DNA of 64,000 nucleotides from Tetraselmis striata (GCA_006384855.1 VCJN01001064.1:101472-165471), one strand, 5' to 3'; shown: positions 25,041 to 37,284, numbered from the stretch's first letter. Program-made: numbers and translations. Notes: generated by a model from the letters alone, not told the origin.

Positions 25041-26257
25041 TTACACATCGAAGGTGCCCTTGCCGGTGAACTTCACGGTCACGGGGTCGGGGTTCTGGCC
25101 AATGCGGCGGTCGGGGGTGTTGACAGCGCTGCGGCCGGCGTTGACCTTCTCGGGGTACACGCCGTCCTTGGGGTGCAGGTACTGGACCTCACCGTTGGGG
25201 AACACGCGGTAGAAGCAGGCATCGGTCTTGAACTTGTTGCGGAGCATCGTGGTCAGGGCCAGGCACTGCTCCTTGCGGGCCAGCTTGAGAAGGTTGGGGC
25301 CCTTGCGCATGATGGCGGCGCCACCAGTGGGCATCTCGAAGATCTGCTCCTTCTTGCCCTCCCAGGTGATGACGTAGAACTCCTCAACCTGAGCCTTCTT
25401 CAGCAGGCCGCCGGTGGAGCCACCGAAGATAGGGGAAGGGGTGTTGGGGTCCAGGGTGGGGGGAGTCCACACCTATTGGGGGCACAAAGCAGCGGAGGTG
25501 TTAGCAAATGAAAACTAGGGCCTGCCCGTCGCGCCATCATAGTCCGAATCATAGTCCGCCCGCAGCGCCACTTTGACCGACCAAATACCCTGCGGCAGTG
25601 ACCCGCGATACAGCGGCTTGATTTCGGAAACTTTCCCAGCAGCACTTGCAACGAACAAATCGCAGGCGAGGTGAGAAAGAACGCTCACGAGGCCTGACTG
25701 GGTCGGGGCGCGAGGGTGCGGCAAGGAGCCGAGGCGGCAATACACTGCATAAAGTACAGGCGGTGATGCGGCCTAGTGAAAGCTCCGCCCGACGGCGGCC
25801 GTGCATGTTCTGTTCAGCCCAATCAGCGAGGCACGGGCAACCCGGTTCTAGCCCCAAACACGCCGCCCTTTACTCCGCCCCAGGCCCCAAACCCATCGCC
25901 CCCGCTTTTGGCAGCGCTGCCGCGTGGGTGCGGAAGCAAACGCACTCCCGTGACTGATTGATGCGCACCAGCAGCCTCGGAGAGGACGGACTGAAAATCT
26001 GAACCGAGCTGGCACGAACAGCCCGACCAAACTAAGCCTGCGCTCCAGAAAGGGTTATCAACACATTGGCGCACCTTGGGCTCCTCCTTCTCGACGGCGG
26101 CGGCCTCCTCGGCGCGCACGACAACGGAGGCGCGGCGGGCGGCGACCTGGTTGCTGCGGGCCAGCAGAGCGGTGGCGCGGGGGGCGCGGAGGCTCACGCT
26201 ACGGGCCGGCCCGGAGGCACGGGCGGCAACGGAGACGCGGGCGGTGCAGGAAGCCAT
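25041..26257 (-). CDS. psaD: Photosystem I reaction centre subunit II (PsaD), plastid precursor
   Basis: Stromal ridge subunit of photosystem I that docks ferredoxin. Exon 1 is 26257-26075 (61 codons) and exon 2 is 25472-25041, with a 602-nt GT..AG intron, giving 204 residues, the usual algal length. Exon 1 encodes an Ala/Arg/Ser-rich transit peptide starting [20 protein letters not shown], with likely cleavage near VVVRAEE. Exon 2 is highly conserved: [68 protein letters not shown]. In-frame ATGs further 5' are ignored because MASC starts the typical transit peptide. It stands alone here. Confidence 0.97.
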
Positions 26258-28488
26258 GGCGCTGAAAGGTGTTGGGCGAAAGGTAGAGCGGATGGGTGTA
26301 CCAGGAAATGAACTGACGAGTGTGAGTTTCGTGGAGGAAGGATGGGGAAGGTGCACAGCGATGCCGCGCTAAGTGGCGGGGTGCCGCCTTGTGGGACACC
26401 TCGTATGCAGCACCCAAATCCCCGCATAAAGTGCTGGATCGACTGGCCAATGAAAACGGATTTAGCTATGTATAGACATTTAGACAGATATATATTGGAA
26501 TGCAGCCGAACTAATGCTGGAGACGCCATGCAAATTAACGAAGACATTAATGAACATCGATGAAGCAATACCAACGTACCTATCTCGCCAGAAGAGACAT
26601 GAGTTGGCAGTGTCCATGGCGTTGGATGTTGATCTAACGGTAATTATCCAGAATACTGGGATCGTCCGGGCTGAATATGTGCCAGCTAGTCAGATCCTTG
26701 TCCCGACACCATGTCCACTGCTGATTGGGCGCTGGCAGGTTATTGAGAGCGGGGGCATGTTCCTAGCCCTAGTCGAAACCTAACGACGTCGCAGTAATCT
26801 ACTACGGGACATCGCAGTAATCTACTACAGGTACTCGTACAGGTACTCCCAGATCATTCTGCCCTCGACGGAGCACAACCCCGTCATAGTTGATCTATAC
26901 GGCGACGCGCTCATGAACCTCCCGGCGCCTGGAGACGCCCCGGCCAGAATAATCCGAAGGGGCGAAGGGGGGGCGAAGGGGGGCGAAGCGGGGGCGAAGG
27001 GGGGCGAAAGGGGGGGGAAGGAGGGGGGGGAAACATTAATTACATCGGATGTACTTCTACGAGTACATGATCTACTGCTGCCCATCCGCCTGCGCGCGCG
27101 GCTACTCTAGTATGGTACTGTACTGCACTCGCTACGAGTACCAGTATTGGTACCGGTCAGCGCGCTGAGTAGGCGGGCGGCTAGGGACAGGTACAGGTAC
27201 CCGCCAGCCGTCGGCCCGTCATCGTCAGACTCCATCGTCACCAGTCCCGACGCGTCCAGCCGCCTGCCATGCGTGTCACCAACTACCTCCAGGAACTGCC
27301 AACGACAAACCAACAATCAATAGTTGGTACGGGCCTAGGGGGAGTGGGCGATCATCGTCCACTGTGGCAACCGTAAGGTACGGGATCGTGGCGCCTCACC
27401 TGTAGCTGGATTCGTCCTGCCCGCTGAGGCGACGAGGTCTCAGTTCGCCCGCTTTCCATGCTCGGACTTGTGGCACTTGATCAGAAAACCGTGAAGGCAC
27501 CCCTCCTCGTGTCTCCTGAGCTTGATGCCGGGAGGCTTTAGGCAGACGCACGGAAGTTTCGTGTTGTTCAGTGCCGGTTTCCTTGCGAGCCCGTGGATGT
27601 GTTTAGTCAGCTCCTCGGGTGTGTCGAGCTTGGTGTTTCTCTTGAACCAGTCAGGATACTGCCGCTGCCACGTCTGCAACAGCTCGGGCCCAACGGCGAG
27701 GCCAACAGTGGTGTCTGCAGAGCGAGGGCATGGTAGTTCGAGGCCGACAGCGCACGTCAGTCTCGGGTACAGGTCATATAGAGCCCCCCCCCCCCCCCCC
27801 CCCCCCCCCGCTTGCGATGGGTTCAAGTAATCGGCTGACGATGAGGACTAACCGCGCTCGCACCCACAACCCCACACGTGTCGATTTTTCGCAGGCAGCG
27901 TAGTCGAGGGCGGGCGGGGGTGATAGTACATTCTGCACGTGAGAGGCGATCTGAATTACTAGGGCGGAGGCGGAAAGCGGCGGGGATCGTGGCAATTGTA
28001 GGGCGGCGTTCCTGACAAGTAGGCGTAGTGGGTGCATGTAATGACTCAATGCCCGCGGGGAGAGCTGGTATGTTTGGGAGTTGCGGGGACAGGGGTTGGT
28101 GGGCCGGCCGTAGAGAGCTATATATGGCAACGGGACGCTGAGCATACCCCTATAGTGTAGTTGATACACAAACGGTCGTCATGCGCTACTATGGTATACA
28201 TATACTGCAATGTGGATAATTCTGTACGAGTATGGAGGTTGTGAGTGCAGGGTTATACATACATTGTGCCACTACCCAGAATCACTACTTGCTGGGTACC
28301 GTGTTCAGAAGAGGAACGGTACTGGCACTCACCAGCACCAACCAGTGTAGCGGCACGTGGCGGTGCCTGCATGGTGGTGCTCTCGGCGAGCTGGGCTGGC
28401 AGTGAGCTTGGATGGACTTGTGAGGAAGCACCTGAGTAGGAATTAAGGGTACGCGTGAGTGTAGTTTAACCATGCAAGACTGAATGAT
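26258..28488. other. Intergenic region between psaD and the transposase-like gene
   Basis: Contains the psaD promoter, a direct repeat of ATCGCAGTAATCTACTAC (26790 and 26812), a G-rich tract at 26950-27035 with GGGGCGAAG units, and GTAC/CGAGTAC-rich stretches. A poly-C run of about 26 nt lies at 27785-27810. One uncertain minus-strand reading frame is listed separately. Confidence 0.5.
27440..27785 (-). CDS. Uncertain ORF, unknown protein
   Basis: Open minus-strand frame reading ALYDLYPRLTCAVGLELPCP ... PELLQTWQRQYPDWFKRN ... GCLHGFLIKCHKSEHGK, then stop. It opens out of a poly-G run, so the 5' boundary is unknown and it could be a 3' exon. It has normal amino-acid composition and four Cys, but I recognise no family and see no matching exon upstream. 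Confidence 0.3.
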
Positions 28489-31400
28489 TTAAAGATTACG
28501 CCATGTCCGGTTGACACGCAGCAGGTGCATAATCATCTGTAAAGATGTGTCAATGGGGAGGGCGTCACCAGTGGAAACAAGAGCCATCACCCCTTGGGCA
28601 GGGCGGAGGAGCTCAGCGGTGTTCTGGTTCAGGATCGACACAGCTGGCGGTAGTGGTGTTGACGCTTGTACGGCAGCCACGCTCTGTGTGGGCAGAGCGC
28701 CTAGAGTTGACAACGCACTGGATGCAGCCCCTGAGCAGCAGATGTGTGTACTTTATTTACTTTGCCGACAGAGGTGATCATACAACATGCAATTATATGT
28801 CGCAGATCCAGCACGCACCTTCCCCATGAAACAACTTGCGCCTTTTCGCTTGCTGAGAAGAAGCCGCAATCTTGGGCCTCTTCATCGGCTGCGAGTACTC
28901 CGCACCAAATGCCTCCGTTGTACATTGCGCAGCGGCATGTTCCTCGTGGCGCGAATACCGATGGGGGTTGACCAATGGCAGTCCCATCTCGGCGCACAGA
29001 TTATTTGCGTCATCAATGATGTGCCTGAAACAATGCAATCACTGATTACTTCCCATGCGATGGCACCCTCCCCCAATCGCCTGATTTAAAATATACTGAA
29101 CGCACAGTTATTGTTAATCACGGCGGCACTTACATGTTATTGTCTTCCCACTGTTGTATTCCCTTGATCCCAAGCTTCACAGATTTTCTGCCATTGCAAT
29201 TGACTGCCTTGTCAAGAGCCAACAAGTCCAACCTTTCCCAAGTCATCGCATTCGAACACGCAGTCTCCAGCCCCATAAAGGCAGTCTCGCAGGTGTTGGT
29301 GTTGCCAATCACGACAAAAATCTACGGCGAGGAAAGGGTCCAATGACAGAGAGCAAGGGAGGGTGTGATAAGGTACGGATGGAGGTTGGTGGGGTGCATC
29401 ATCATGTAGGTGATAACATGAAGCATTCCAGAGCATATTGCGCAAAGTCTTACCGGAAGTTTAGTCATTTTATCAAGGCCGATCTGTTCCCAACGCTGAA
29501 GTCGAGGATGAGTGACAAGGTATTTGACTCCTGCAATTGCGCGGTCAAATGCGTCCTTTGTATCCTACATGTGGTAGGGTGAGCAAACCAATAGTCAGTT
29601 TCGTGTACCGTATGCAATCATTACTTATTATAATAAATGTATCTATATGGAGTAAGGATTCGGTGTTACATACTATCTGTTGCAATCCACCAATTGGGAT
29701 CTAAAATGCGCATGAGGGAATAACACACCTTTCCAAAAAGCTTCCTCCCTGTGGTGTCCACTACATTTTCGTACTTGCGGTAGAGCTCCACAAGCCTCGC
29801 TGCCATCACCTCAGGGTGGCGGTAATCCCTTGGAAGGCTGTCCTTGAAGATTGTGTAAAACTTCCGGCCTTTGCTGGGGTCCTTCAGATCAGCCAGCTCT
29901 TGCTTTGTGATGCAGTCGTTCTTGCCAAAACATTTCTGGTCGCATGGGTAAGCAGCAAGGGGCATGGCAAGCATCATTAGCGAGGAGAATAATGTGGCAC
30001 AAAGAAAACATACTAAAGGACACAGCGGTGAGGACAAGTGGTGACTATGAGGTGTTCAGTACCGCTCGGAGGCAAACCCACCGTAGAGCCAGTAGCAAGT
30101 TTAAATTTTGCTTTAGGCGGCAGTCCCCCAGGCCGAAGCAAGCGCACTTCTACCAACTTATGAAAGATGGCATTATACTCCAAGAAGCATTCAGTTAGCT
30201 CCACGCAGAAGCTCCCATACTGGTCGCAGAAATTGTTTGTTGTTGATGATATTCTGCGGTCAAAGTGGCCTTGGTCCTGGAAAAAACAGGTCGAGATGAG
30301 CAGTCAATGCTCTTTATCAACAGAATAAAAGCATATTATATGCGCACGAGCAGCGGTTGGGTTCATAAGTAGTGGCCAAGCTCTCTGGATACCTGTCCCA
30401 TTAAGTCAACTTGTCCGGCTTTCTTGAGTAATTCAGCACCCTTTGGCATGTTGTCAATGTAGCCAACCAGAAACGCAGCGCCATCCCGGCTGACGACCTT
30501 CGTCAATGCCGTTGCAATGGCACTAGGGCGAGGGGCAAGGGGGATGATAGTCAATGATAATACAAATATATAGCACATGTTGTCCCAGATATCTGGTAGC
30601 AGGAGACCATGCATGAAAACGCATACATATGCTGCACATATAGCACGCACAGTATATGGCACACTGTAAACATGGGAGAAGTAGGAGCTCACTCGATGGC
30701 TTGTGTGGGTACAACTCCTTCCCACAGAATCACCCCTAGGCCATTGGTAATGACCACGCCAATCCCCTTCTTGCCATTGTTTAGCTTATATACTGAGCCC
30801 CAAGAAAGGGACCAATCGATGCAAAATACCATCTCTCCTTGCCGCGGCTTGTCAGCGCTTGTCCTGTGAGCCATGACAAGCTCGGCAATGAGGTGGCGCT
30901 TCTTCACATTGAGACCTTGCTCCCACCGGCTGAGCAAGGTATCTGCAGAAAGGGACTATGCACACAATCCAGAATGAATGAAGGGTGTTAGCATTAGCAT
31001 AGAGATTACATGCTAATATGTGACGATTCTACAGTGTTGTATGCTTACCGCACAAAATGTAGACTTGAGGTTATTGTCATCAAGCGGAAACGGCCTGACA
31101 CCAATTGCAGCCTGGGTGCCCTGCCAGTTCATACAACATCTCCAGGTCAGATGCGCCACCAGAAGTCTCTACCACATGCTTGACACCCATATATATACCA
31201 AGGCGCACAGCGCATAATAACTAAACCTCTTAGAAACACACAGCAATCATGCGCATCATAGCTTACATAATGCAAGGGCGCGAGTTTCAGTGGCCGCGAG
31301 GGTATAGGCGGGAGCATACCTCTTTTGCATACACCTCTGTCTTGTACTCTGAGTAGTATGCGCGGACTGTCTCCTTGTACCATGTGGAGCTTGCATTGAG

Positions 31401-33395
31401 ATGGGCAGCAACCACATTTGCAGCACCAGCGCTAGTGTTCCTCATAATCGACTCAACAAAGTCTTCCAAGGCGCTTGAGATGTGGATGTGGGCAGTGACT
31501 TGATGGGGTCTGCACGACGTTCCGTTGTGGGGGGGGGGGGGGGGGGGGGGGGGGAGATGAAATCCCAAATCTATTGCTAGATATGGCAACTTGGACAAAG
31601 ATGGCACGGGTGCAATTGATAGACATCGGAAAAGCAACGCTCACCTGCAAGGGTATGCTGCCAACTGCTGGTGGTAGTCTAGCGCCCCGAGTGTCTCGGC
31701 ACATAACATGGGGCGTGTTGAGTTGCAGTGCATGCATTTCAACATTGGTGATACCGCGTAATCTATTCGGCCGTCCGGCCGGACAATCTGGTATAAGCCA
31801 CGGCGGTCTGTCAACATATTGCTGTATAAGTCCTGCATATCCACACAGCGTAGAGGCAACACAATTTGCGTGAGTAAGTGTTTCCAATCAGCATACGAAT
31901 AACGCATGGCTATTTTACAAAAGACATCCCATTGAGATCCTTACCATGTCGAGTGATGAACACTGCATTCGTTGCATACTGTGCACATGTTGGCCGTGTT
32001 GCCTATCGGAGCAAGCCTTGCACCATCCCAGGGCATTTGCTTCCGAAATACCTGCAATTCACATGTGGACAAAGTTTGTTAGCAATGCATATGACTGTGG
32101 GTAAGGTTTGACCTTCATGATGCACACCAGACTACTCAAGTACATAGCATGGCATTACCTTTCACCAATGAGAAGTCTGCAATGTACAAGTTGATGGGAG
32201 TAGGTCCGGACGTCATGAGAAACGCTGTTGGGGTAACTTCAGCTCCATAGCCATCCGAGCGCGAGAATTGTAGTGATGGAATGGTGTGTGCTGGCGCTAC
32301 ACCCTCTCGCACAGCATCTATGGCCTTTAGCATGCATGCTCTGTAGTGGGGGAGGGGGCAGAGACACCAATGCATATAATGAGCGCAAAGCACTGCAACA
32401 CACTCCCAGTGTCACGTGAAACACTGGCGAAGAGAGGATGTGCAGGATTAAGGGGGGGGGGGAGGGAGGGGGGGGACACCTTGTCATTTCGTCGTCCAGT
32501 TGATCGACCTTCCTTGCTTGCTGCGGCAGAGTCTTCTCGACGAACTCGAGGGCGGTGAGCTTCGCGCCACGGGCGGGCTTCGGCGCTTGCAACAACGGTG
32601 TTTGGTTTTGCTGTGCCTCTGTGGCGTCCGAGTCAATTGCGATGGAGAGAAGTGCATGTGTGGCCGACGCGAAAGACGCGACGTCTGCACTTGCAAGGGG
32701 ACAACCAGACAGCAAGTGGCCACAGTTGGCCTTATCGTTACCTCAGCCTAGCGCAGAAAACAACCATTCGCCAACCGCCTAGCGAACACACAAGCGACGG
32801 CGTGCTGGGCGCGGATGAAGGGCAGCGGCGGCGGCACCTTGTTGCTGCCGCCGAGCAGGTTTGGCTGATAATTGAGCGGGTTGGGGTTGCGGAAGAGTTG
32901 GGGCTTGTGGTGCCGCAGGTAGTAGTTGGGATCGGATATCGCGAAGACCACTTGGCTCGCGTTTTACGGGGCCACTGCCCAGTTGAGACTGCGCAAACGC
33001 GGGCATCGTCAGGGACATATGTCGCCAGTCGACGATACACCCAACAACGTACTACATATGCACAAGTCCCAATCGGGGCAGTGATCCCGTTCAGTGATAA
33101 CATGACTCACCTGTTTCTTTGGAGCAGGGGCTTTCCGTCGAACGATGCAAGCCGTTTGACCAGGGAGGGGGTTTGTGATGTATTCACACTTTTTTTTGAA
33201 CGGGCCCCCGCCCCCCGCTCGTTCGAAGTCGCACCTCTTGCACCTTGCGAGCGGCTTACCATCGGTAGCACCCGCCGAGGCGCTGCCGCTCTCGACCGTC
33301 ATGGCGTCCTTGGGAAGCACTGCTTGCTTGGGTGGCTTCTTTCGCTTGTTGCGTCGACAGTGCGCTTTGAAGCTGTTTTTCCCCTTTTTCGGCAT
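28489..33395 (-). CDS. 16-exon transposase-like protein of unknown family
   Basis: Exons (5' to 3'): 33395-33111, about 32951-32838, about 32730-32480, 32340-32159, 32051-31945, 31832-31645, 31509-31320, 31120-31049, 30955-30693, 30522-30393, 30276-30148, 29935-29729, 29564-29454, 29321-29134, 29024-28819, 28730-28489. From exon 4 on, every junction is GT..AG and in phase, giving about 950 residues. The N-terminus is basic with CKRCDF. Exon 6 has CMHC and ALDYHQQLAAYPCR followed by a helical region, laid out like DUF6729-type zinc regions of transposase-like proteins. Exons 9-11 give MVFCIDWSLSW, YIDNMPKGAELL and DQGHFDRR, spaced like acidic residues of an RNase H-fold nuclease. Exon 14 (VIGNTNTCETAFMGLE) resembles late parts of eukaryotic DDE transposases. 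The tail is Lys/Arg-rich (KRPKIAASSQQAKRRK). Gene structure is firm; function is inference. Junctions of exons 1-3 are uncertain. Confidence 0.6.
31530..31554 (+). repeat. Poly-G run serving as C-rich tract of an intron
   Basis: On the minus strand this is a C run of about 25 nt lying 20 to 45 nt upstream of the acceptor of exon 7 of the transposase-like gene. Confidence 0.7.
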
Positions 33396-34117
33396 CGCTG
33401 TGATCCCGTCGCGGGTCCCGCCTGCGCACATATCATAGCAGGGTCAACGTTCCAATAGTCGCCCCGGAACCGCGGTCAATGTTCCAATAGTCGCGGGGCG
33501 TCGCCGGTTCGTTGTCGGTATACGCGCGGGCGGCGGACGCGAACTCGCACAGGTGCCAGTCCCTGGGTGCAAGGTCAGGTACTCCTTTTATTCACTGACC
33601 CTTATTGAGTTCAAACACCGGTATATACAATTTGTAGATAGAATAGACTGTGTAAGCGCATAGCTTTAGAAATACATCGAACAGGGACTGGCTTTGATTT
33701 CGGAATGGGGTCATCGAGCGCAGTTAGACTATATTTGCATGTTATTACGAATACAGTCGCTATTTGATCCTTTAGCCGTTGCGAGCAGTTAAGCAGAGCG
33801 AGTGCGATACCGGTACCTGTAATCCTTAGTGGCTAATCCTTACTATTCGTCGACGGTCATCAGGAAATAGTCGTACCTGAACCGGTCCGCCTGGCACAGT
33901 GATGATGTTTGATGACCGGGAGCCACAGATGTGAGCAGCAGTGCTCTGACAATTATGCTGATTGAATGTTTTTTGCCGAGGTCCCTCGGCCAGCCCCGTA
34001 TTTATAGGGCTGACCCCGAACTTGATGCGCCGCCAATCTTCGCAAACCACCGACCTAATGCTTGCTCTGTATCAGACCACATTTATCCCGTACGTATCGG
34101 ATTGAAATGCAAATAAT
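33396..34117. other. Gap between the transposase-like gene and the YR element
   Basis: Would hold the minus-strand promoter. A direct repeat GGTCAATGTTCCAATAGTCG occurs near 33440 and 33473. CCTGTAATCCTTA at about 33816 is the reverse complement of TAAGGATTACAGG at about 37864, beyond the other end of the YR element. No gene is seen. Confidence 0.5.
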
Positions 34118-34295
34118 ATGGTCAGATGTAGTCATCTAGAGGTTTACAGTACATTAGCTATGTTGTACTGCGCACGACCCCCGAGGTCGGCGCACGGACT
34201 AAGGCCTGCCGGCCCGCATCAGCACTACGACCTGAGGGATCCACCCTCGGGCACAGGCACTCTCTGCTTTGCGCTCGCCTCAACCGGCTCGCGCA
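34118..34295 (+). repeat. A1 repeat
   Basis: Identical by eye to 37310-37487 over 178 bp. The sequences diverge right after GGCTCGCGCA. Confidence 0.92.
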
Positions 34296-34339
34296 AGCAG
34301 TCTCGACTCTAGCAGTCGAGCAGAGTGTCAGCTTACTCT

Positions 34340-35377
34340 ATGCCGACTCGGACCCGAGCCTCTGCCTCCCGAGACGCTACACCTTCCCCACCCCGCGACA
34401 GCAGGATGCCCCCTCGCCCTGTACCGGAAGACGCCTTAGCGGACGACGCCCCGGGCGGCGCCACGGCGGCATCTGTCGCGGAATTGGAGAAACGCCTGAC
34501 GGCCCAAGCGGAAGCCCTGGAGAAGCGGCTGGCCGGGCAGTTTGAGGCTGCTACGGCTGCCTTGCTCGCTCGACTCGCCCCCCCCACTAACCCGCTTCCT
34601 CCCGAAGGTACCCAGCCAGCCAACCCCGCGGGCACGCCTGCGCCCGAGGGTGGTGAGCAAGGAGCGCGAGAGCCCCTTCCTGCTGAGCTAGACGCACCCG
34701 ACAACGAGCTCGAGTACGTCGACTTTGCCTACTACGGCCGAGTCATCCCCCCCGGTCTGGAGCGCCCCCCGCGCGACGTCGACGAGCCCCGCTTGTGGAC
34801 CCTGACCGACGACACCGCCCGCGCCCTCGCGGATAAGCGGAGTCAGGCAGCGTACGACGAATACCTGCACCTAGGCTGCTATGCCTTCTTCAGTAGCTGC
34901 GCCAACGAGGCGATGCGCTGCGCTCTGGAGTCGCTTTCGACCGAGTCTGCTACGCCGGCAGACAAGGCTGCGGCCCTTGCCGAGCTCCGCGCCTGCTACC
35001 GCACCCACCTGGCGACGGAGGAGGCCACCCGTTCCCGGTTGGGCTACCTCCAGCTCGCCAAGAATGGACCAACGGCTACAGAGGCGGACCGTGTTTTCGC
35101 CGAGCTCGCCCACGCAAAGTTCTGCACCCCACGGCGCATCGCCGTGTCCGGGCAACTCGACCAACTCCGCCGAGCGTTCGACGACAAGACCCTCGAGATC
35201 AGCCTTTCCGCAGCGGGCAAGGCCCGTGCCGCGGCCGCGTTCGCCAAGGCTACCCCCGACAAGCCCGCCCCCATGGAGTCCGCCGAGAGGCGCAAGCAAC
35301 GCGAGCAAGCCGCTGCGGCACGGAAGGCCGCAGCGACAGCCGCAGCGTCCGACAAGGCCAAGGCAACACGGCCGTAG
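34340..35377 (+). CDS. Gag-like ORF of the YR element
   Basis: 345 residues from the ATG at 34340, the first in the frame after A1. The N-terminus is Pro/Arg-rich, followed by a short coiled coil (VAELEKRLTAQAEALEKRLA, about residues 46-80). A globular middle follows (DFAYYGRVIPPGLERPPRDV to AKFCTPRRIAVSGQLDQLR), then an Ala/Lys-rich tail. No zinc knuckle is visible. Position and composition fit the structural protein of DIRS-order elements. It stops at TAG 35375-35377, directly at the apparent deletion junction that removed RT. Confidence 0.7.
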   Translation: MPTRTRASASRDATPSPPRDSRMPPRPVPEDALADDAPGGATAASVAELEKRLTAQAEALEKRLAGQFEAATAALLARLAPPTNPLPPEGTQPANPAGTPAPEGGEQGAREPLPAELDAPDNELEYVDFAYYGRVIPPGLERPPRDVDEPRLWTLTDDTARALADKRSQAAYDEYLHLGCYAFFSSCANEAMRCALESLSTESATPADKAAALAELRACYRTHLATEEATRSRLGYLQLAKNGPTATEADRVFAELAHAKFCTPRRIAVSGQLDQLRRAFDDKTLEISLSAAGKARAAAAFAKATPDKPAPMESAERRKQREQAAAARKAAATAAASDKAKATRP

Positions 35378-36003
35378 TGGCAGCGCTGACCAACCTTACC
35401 TCTCGGTCGCCCGTCATGATGGAGGAGCTCCGCAAGCTGTGGCACCTCCTGGATATCCACGACATCTCCATCAGGCCCCGATACATCCAGTCTGCAGCCA
35501 ACGTTTGGGCGGACCGACTCAGCAGGGAGCTGGACGACTCCGACTGGCAGCTCAATCCGCGGATATTCGCGTACCTGCAGCGCTTGTGGGGTCCGCACAC
35601 CGTCGACAGATTTGCGTCGATGGAAAATACGCAACTTCCGCGGTACAATTCCCGCTGGCGCGACCCGCATTGCGAAGCGGTGGATTCGCTCCATTTGCCG
35701 GACGAGTTCTGGCGCAGGGAGCGCAATTATTGCAATCCTCCGTGGGGTTTGTTAGACGATTTGGCGGACAAACTGCGCCAGTCGGGCGCGGCCGCCACGG
35801 TCATCGCACCGCACTGGCCAGGACGGCGTTGGTACCAGCTGCTGCAGGACCTCGCCACCGAGACGATTGTCTACCCGCCTACCCGCGACCTCTTCTTTCC
35901 TGGGCGGCGGGGAACGCGCGCGGGGGTCGGACTGCCCGGCTGGAGCGTCGTGGCTTTTCGGCTGCCACGCCGGCATGGCTGCACCTCCGCCGGGGGTCGC
36001 TAG
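35377..36003 (+). pseudogene. C-terminal RNase H fragment plus conserved linker of the lost RT/RH polyprotein
   Basis: The frame reads VAALTNLTSRSPVMMEELRK, then IRPRYIQSAANVWADRLSR (the last RNase H block, with its AD pair), then the post-RH region WGPHTVDRFASMENTQLPRY, NPPWGLLDDLADKL and VIAPHWPGRRWYQLL, known from YR retroelement polyproteins. Upstream RNase H motifs and all RT motifs (no YxDD or FADD box) are absent. The frame has no ATG at its start and overlaps the gag stop by one base. Confidence 0.75.
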
Positions 36004-36011
36004 GCCGGGCT

Positions 36012-37250
36012 ATGACCGTACAGCCGTCGCTGCAGTACGGTGTGCAGTACGGTGTGCAGTACGGTGTGCAGTACGGTGTGCAGTACGGTGTGCAATACCC
36101 GGGCCGCCTGTCCCACACTCGACGCGCGCGCTACCGGCTTGCGGCGCGCGCCGGCTCGGAGGCGCCCTGGTCGGCATCAATGACGGCCGAGCTCCGGTCT
36201 TTGTTGGGGACCGACGACGTTGGTCAAGCGGCGCTCGGTTTGCTTACAGGTTCGCTGGCGGCCGGCACCTACCGCAACTACGACAGCGGCATGCGCTCTT
36301 TCGCTACTTTCTGCGAGCAGGAAGGCTTACGCCCGCTGCAGGCTACTACCAGCACAATCGTCCGCTACACTGCCTGGCTAGGCTTGCAAGGTACCGTCGG
36401 CGCGGAGTCCCTTCAACAGTACTACTCGTCCATCAACAAGTACTTCCGCGACCATCAGCGCCAGCCTGTCGCCCTCGGCGAAATGGTAGCCGACGCGCGC
36501 CGCGGCCTGGCTATCCAGCAAGAGCGTCTTGCGGCGGAAGACGTCCGCGTCGCCCTACCTGCGCCCGTGGCGGCTGACATCCTGAACACCGCGATTGGAT
36601 TTCGGCAGACATTGGCGTGGGAACCCGCTAATATTGCGGGCATCCGCGCTTTCAGAGCCGCTCTCGCGACGATTACGGCGTACGTCTTCCTGTGCCGAGC
36701 GGAGTCCGGCATTAGCTGCGAGACCGGTGATTTAGTGGTCGACCGGCCGTCCGGAAGCATTCTACTGTACGTCCGCAAACAGAAAGGCGACCAGCGTACG
36801 AGGGTTTCCGCGAAGCCCCTGATAACTCTGCCCATCGCCGCCGTTCCGGACTTCGCTGACCTGCTGGACTGGTACACCGTCAGTCGCGACGCCTACTGCC
36901 GCCGTTTCTACGGCGCCAGCCCGCCGCCCAAGTTCTGGAGCATCTCCCCGCTGGAGTCTTCCGCCACTTGGTCGGTTTCAGCCACTCTTACCGAGTGGTT
37001 GCGGGAAGCCTACCTGGCGGCAGGCGCCCGACCTCCCACCGGTTTCAAGTGGACATCGCACAGTTTACGCAAGGGTGCCGCTTCCGCAGCAAGCTGCGTC
37101 GGCGTCCCTTTGCCGGCCATCAAGCACATGGGCGACTGGTCGAAGAACAGCGAGGTGGTCACCGGGAAGTACATCGACCCGACCATGCGCCCGACTCCTG
37201 CGGCCTGGAGGTTCTTCGGTTGGCTCGTCCCCGTCCGGCCGCCGGCCTAA
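36012..37250 (+). CDS. Tyrosine recombinase of the YR element, intact
   Basis: 412 residues from the ATG at 36012, 9 bp after the preceding stop. It joins circular element DNA to target DNA by a Tyr-linked strand exchange. N-terminal SAM-like domain: LLGTDDVGQAALGLLTGS to SSINKYFRDHQRQPVALGEM. Catalytic domain: Arg in VFLCRAESG, Lys in YVRKQKGDQ, HSLRKGAASAA (HxLR), MGDWSKN, and the nucleophile Tyr in TGKYIDPTM. All five positions are present. The start of the ORF carries five 12-bp repeats coding GVQY (36040-36096). A start at 36181 (MTAELRSLLG) is also possible. Confidence 0.92.
   Translation: MTVQPSLQYGVQYGVQYGVQYGVQYGVQYPGRLSHTRRARYRLAARAGSEAPWSASMTAELRSLLGTDDVGQAALGLLTGSLAAGTYRNYDSGMRSFATFCEQEGLRPLQATTSTIVRYTAWLGLQGTVGAESLQQYYSSINKYFRDHQRQPVALGEMVADARRGLAIQQERLAAEDVRVALPAPVAADILNTAIGFRQTLAWEPANIAGIRAFRAALATITAYVFLCRAESGISCETGDLVVDRPSGSILLYVRKQKGDQRTRVSAKPLITLPIAAVPDFADLLDWYTVSRDAYCRRFYGASPPPKFWSISPLESSATWSVSATLTEWLREAYLAAGARPPTGFKWTSHSLRKGAASAASCVGVPLPAIKHMGDWSKNSEVVTGKYIDPTMRPTPAAWRFFGWLVPVRPPA
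36033..36096 (+). repeat. 12-bp tandem repeat inside the YR ORF
   Basis: About five units of CAGTACGGTGTG, in frame, coding a QYGV repeat. Confidence 0.95.
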
Positions 37251-37284
37251 TAAGCTTCCTGTGCTAGCCTTTGGCTTTCGTCTC

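Noticed and set aside
32598..33458. Plus-strand ORF of 286 codons
   Set aside because: Lies opposite exons 1-3 of the minus-strand transposase-like gene and shows no motif.
34881..36011. N-terminal extension of the YR ORF in the same frame
   Set aside because: It overlaps the gag-like ORF and the RNase H tail in another frame and has Arg/Pro-rich shadow composition. The recombinase starts at 36012 or later.
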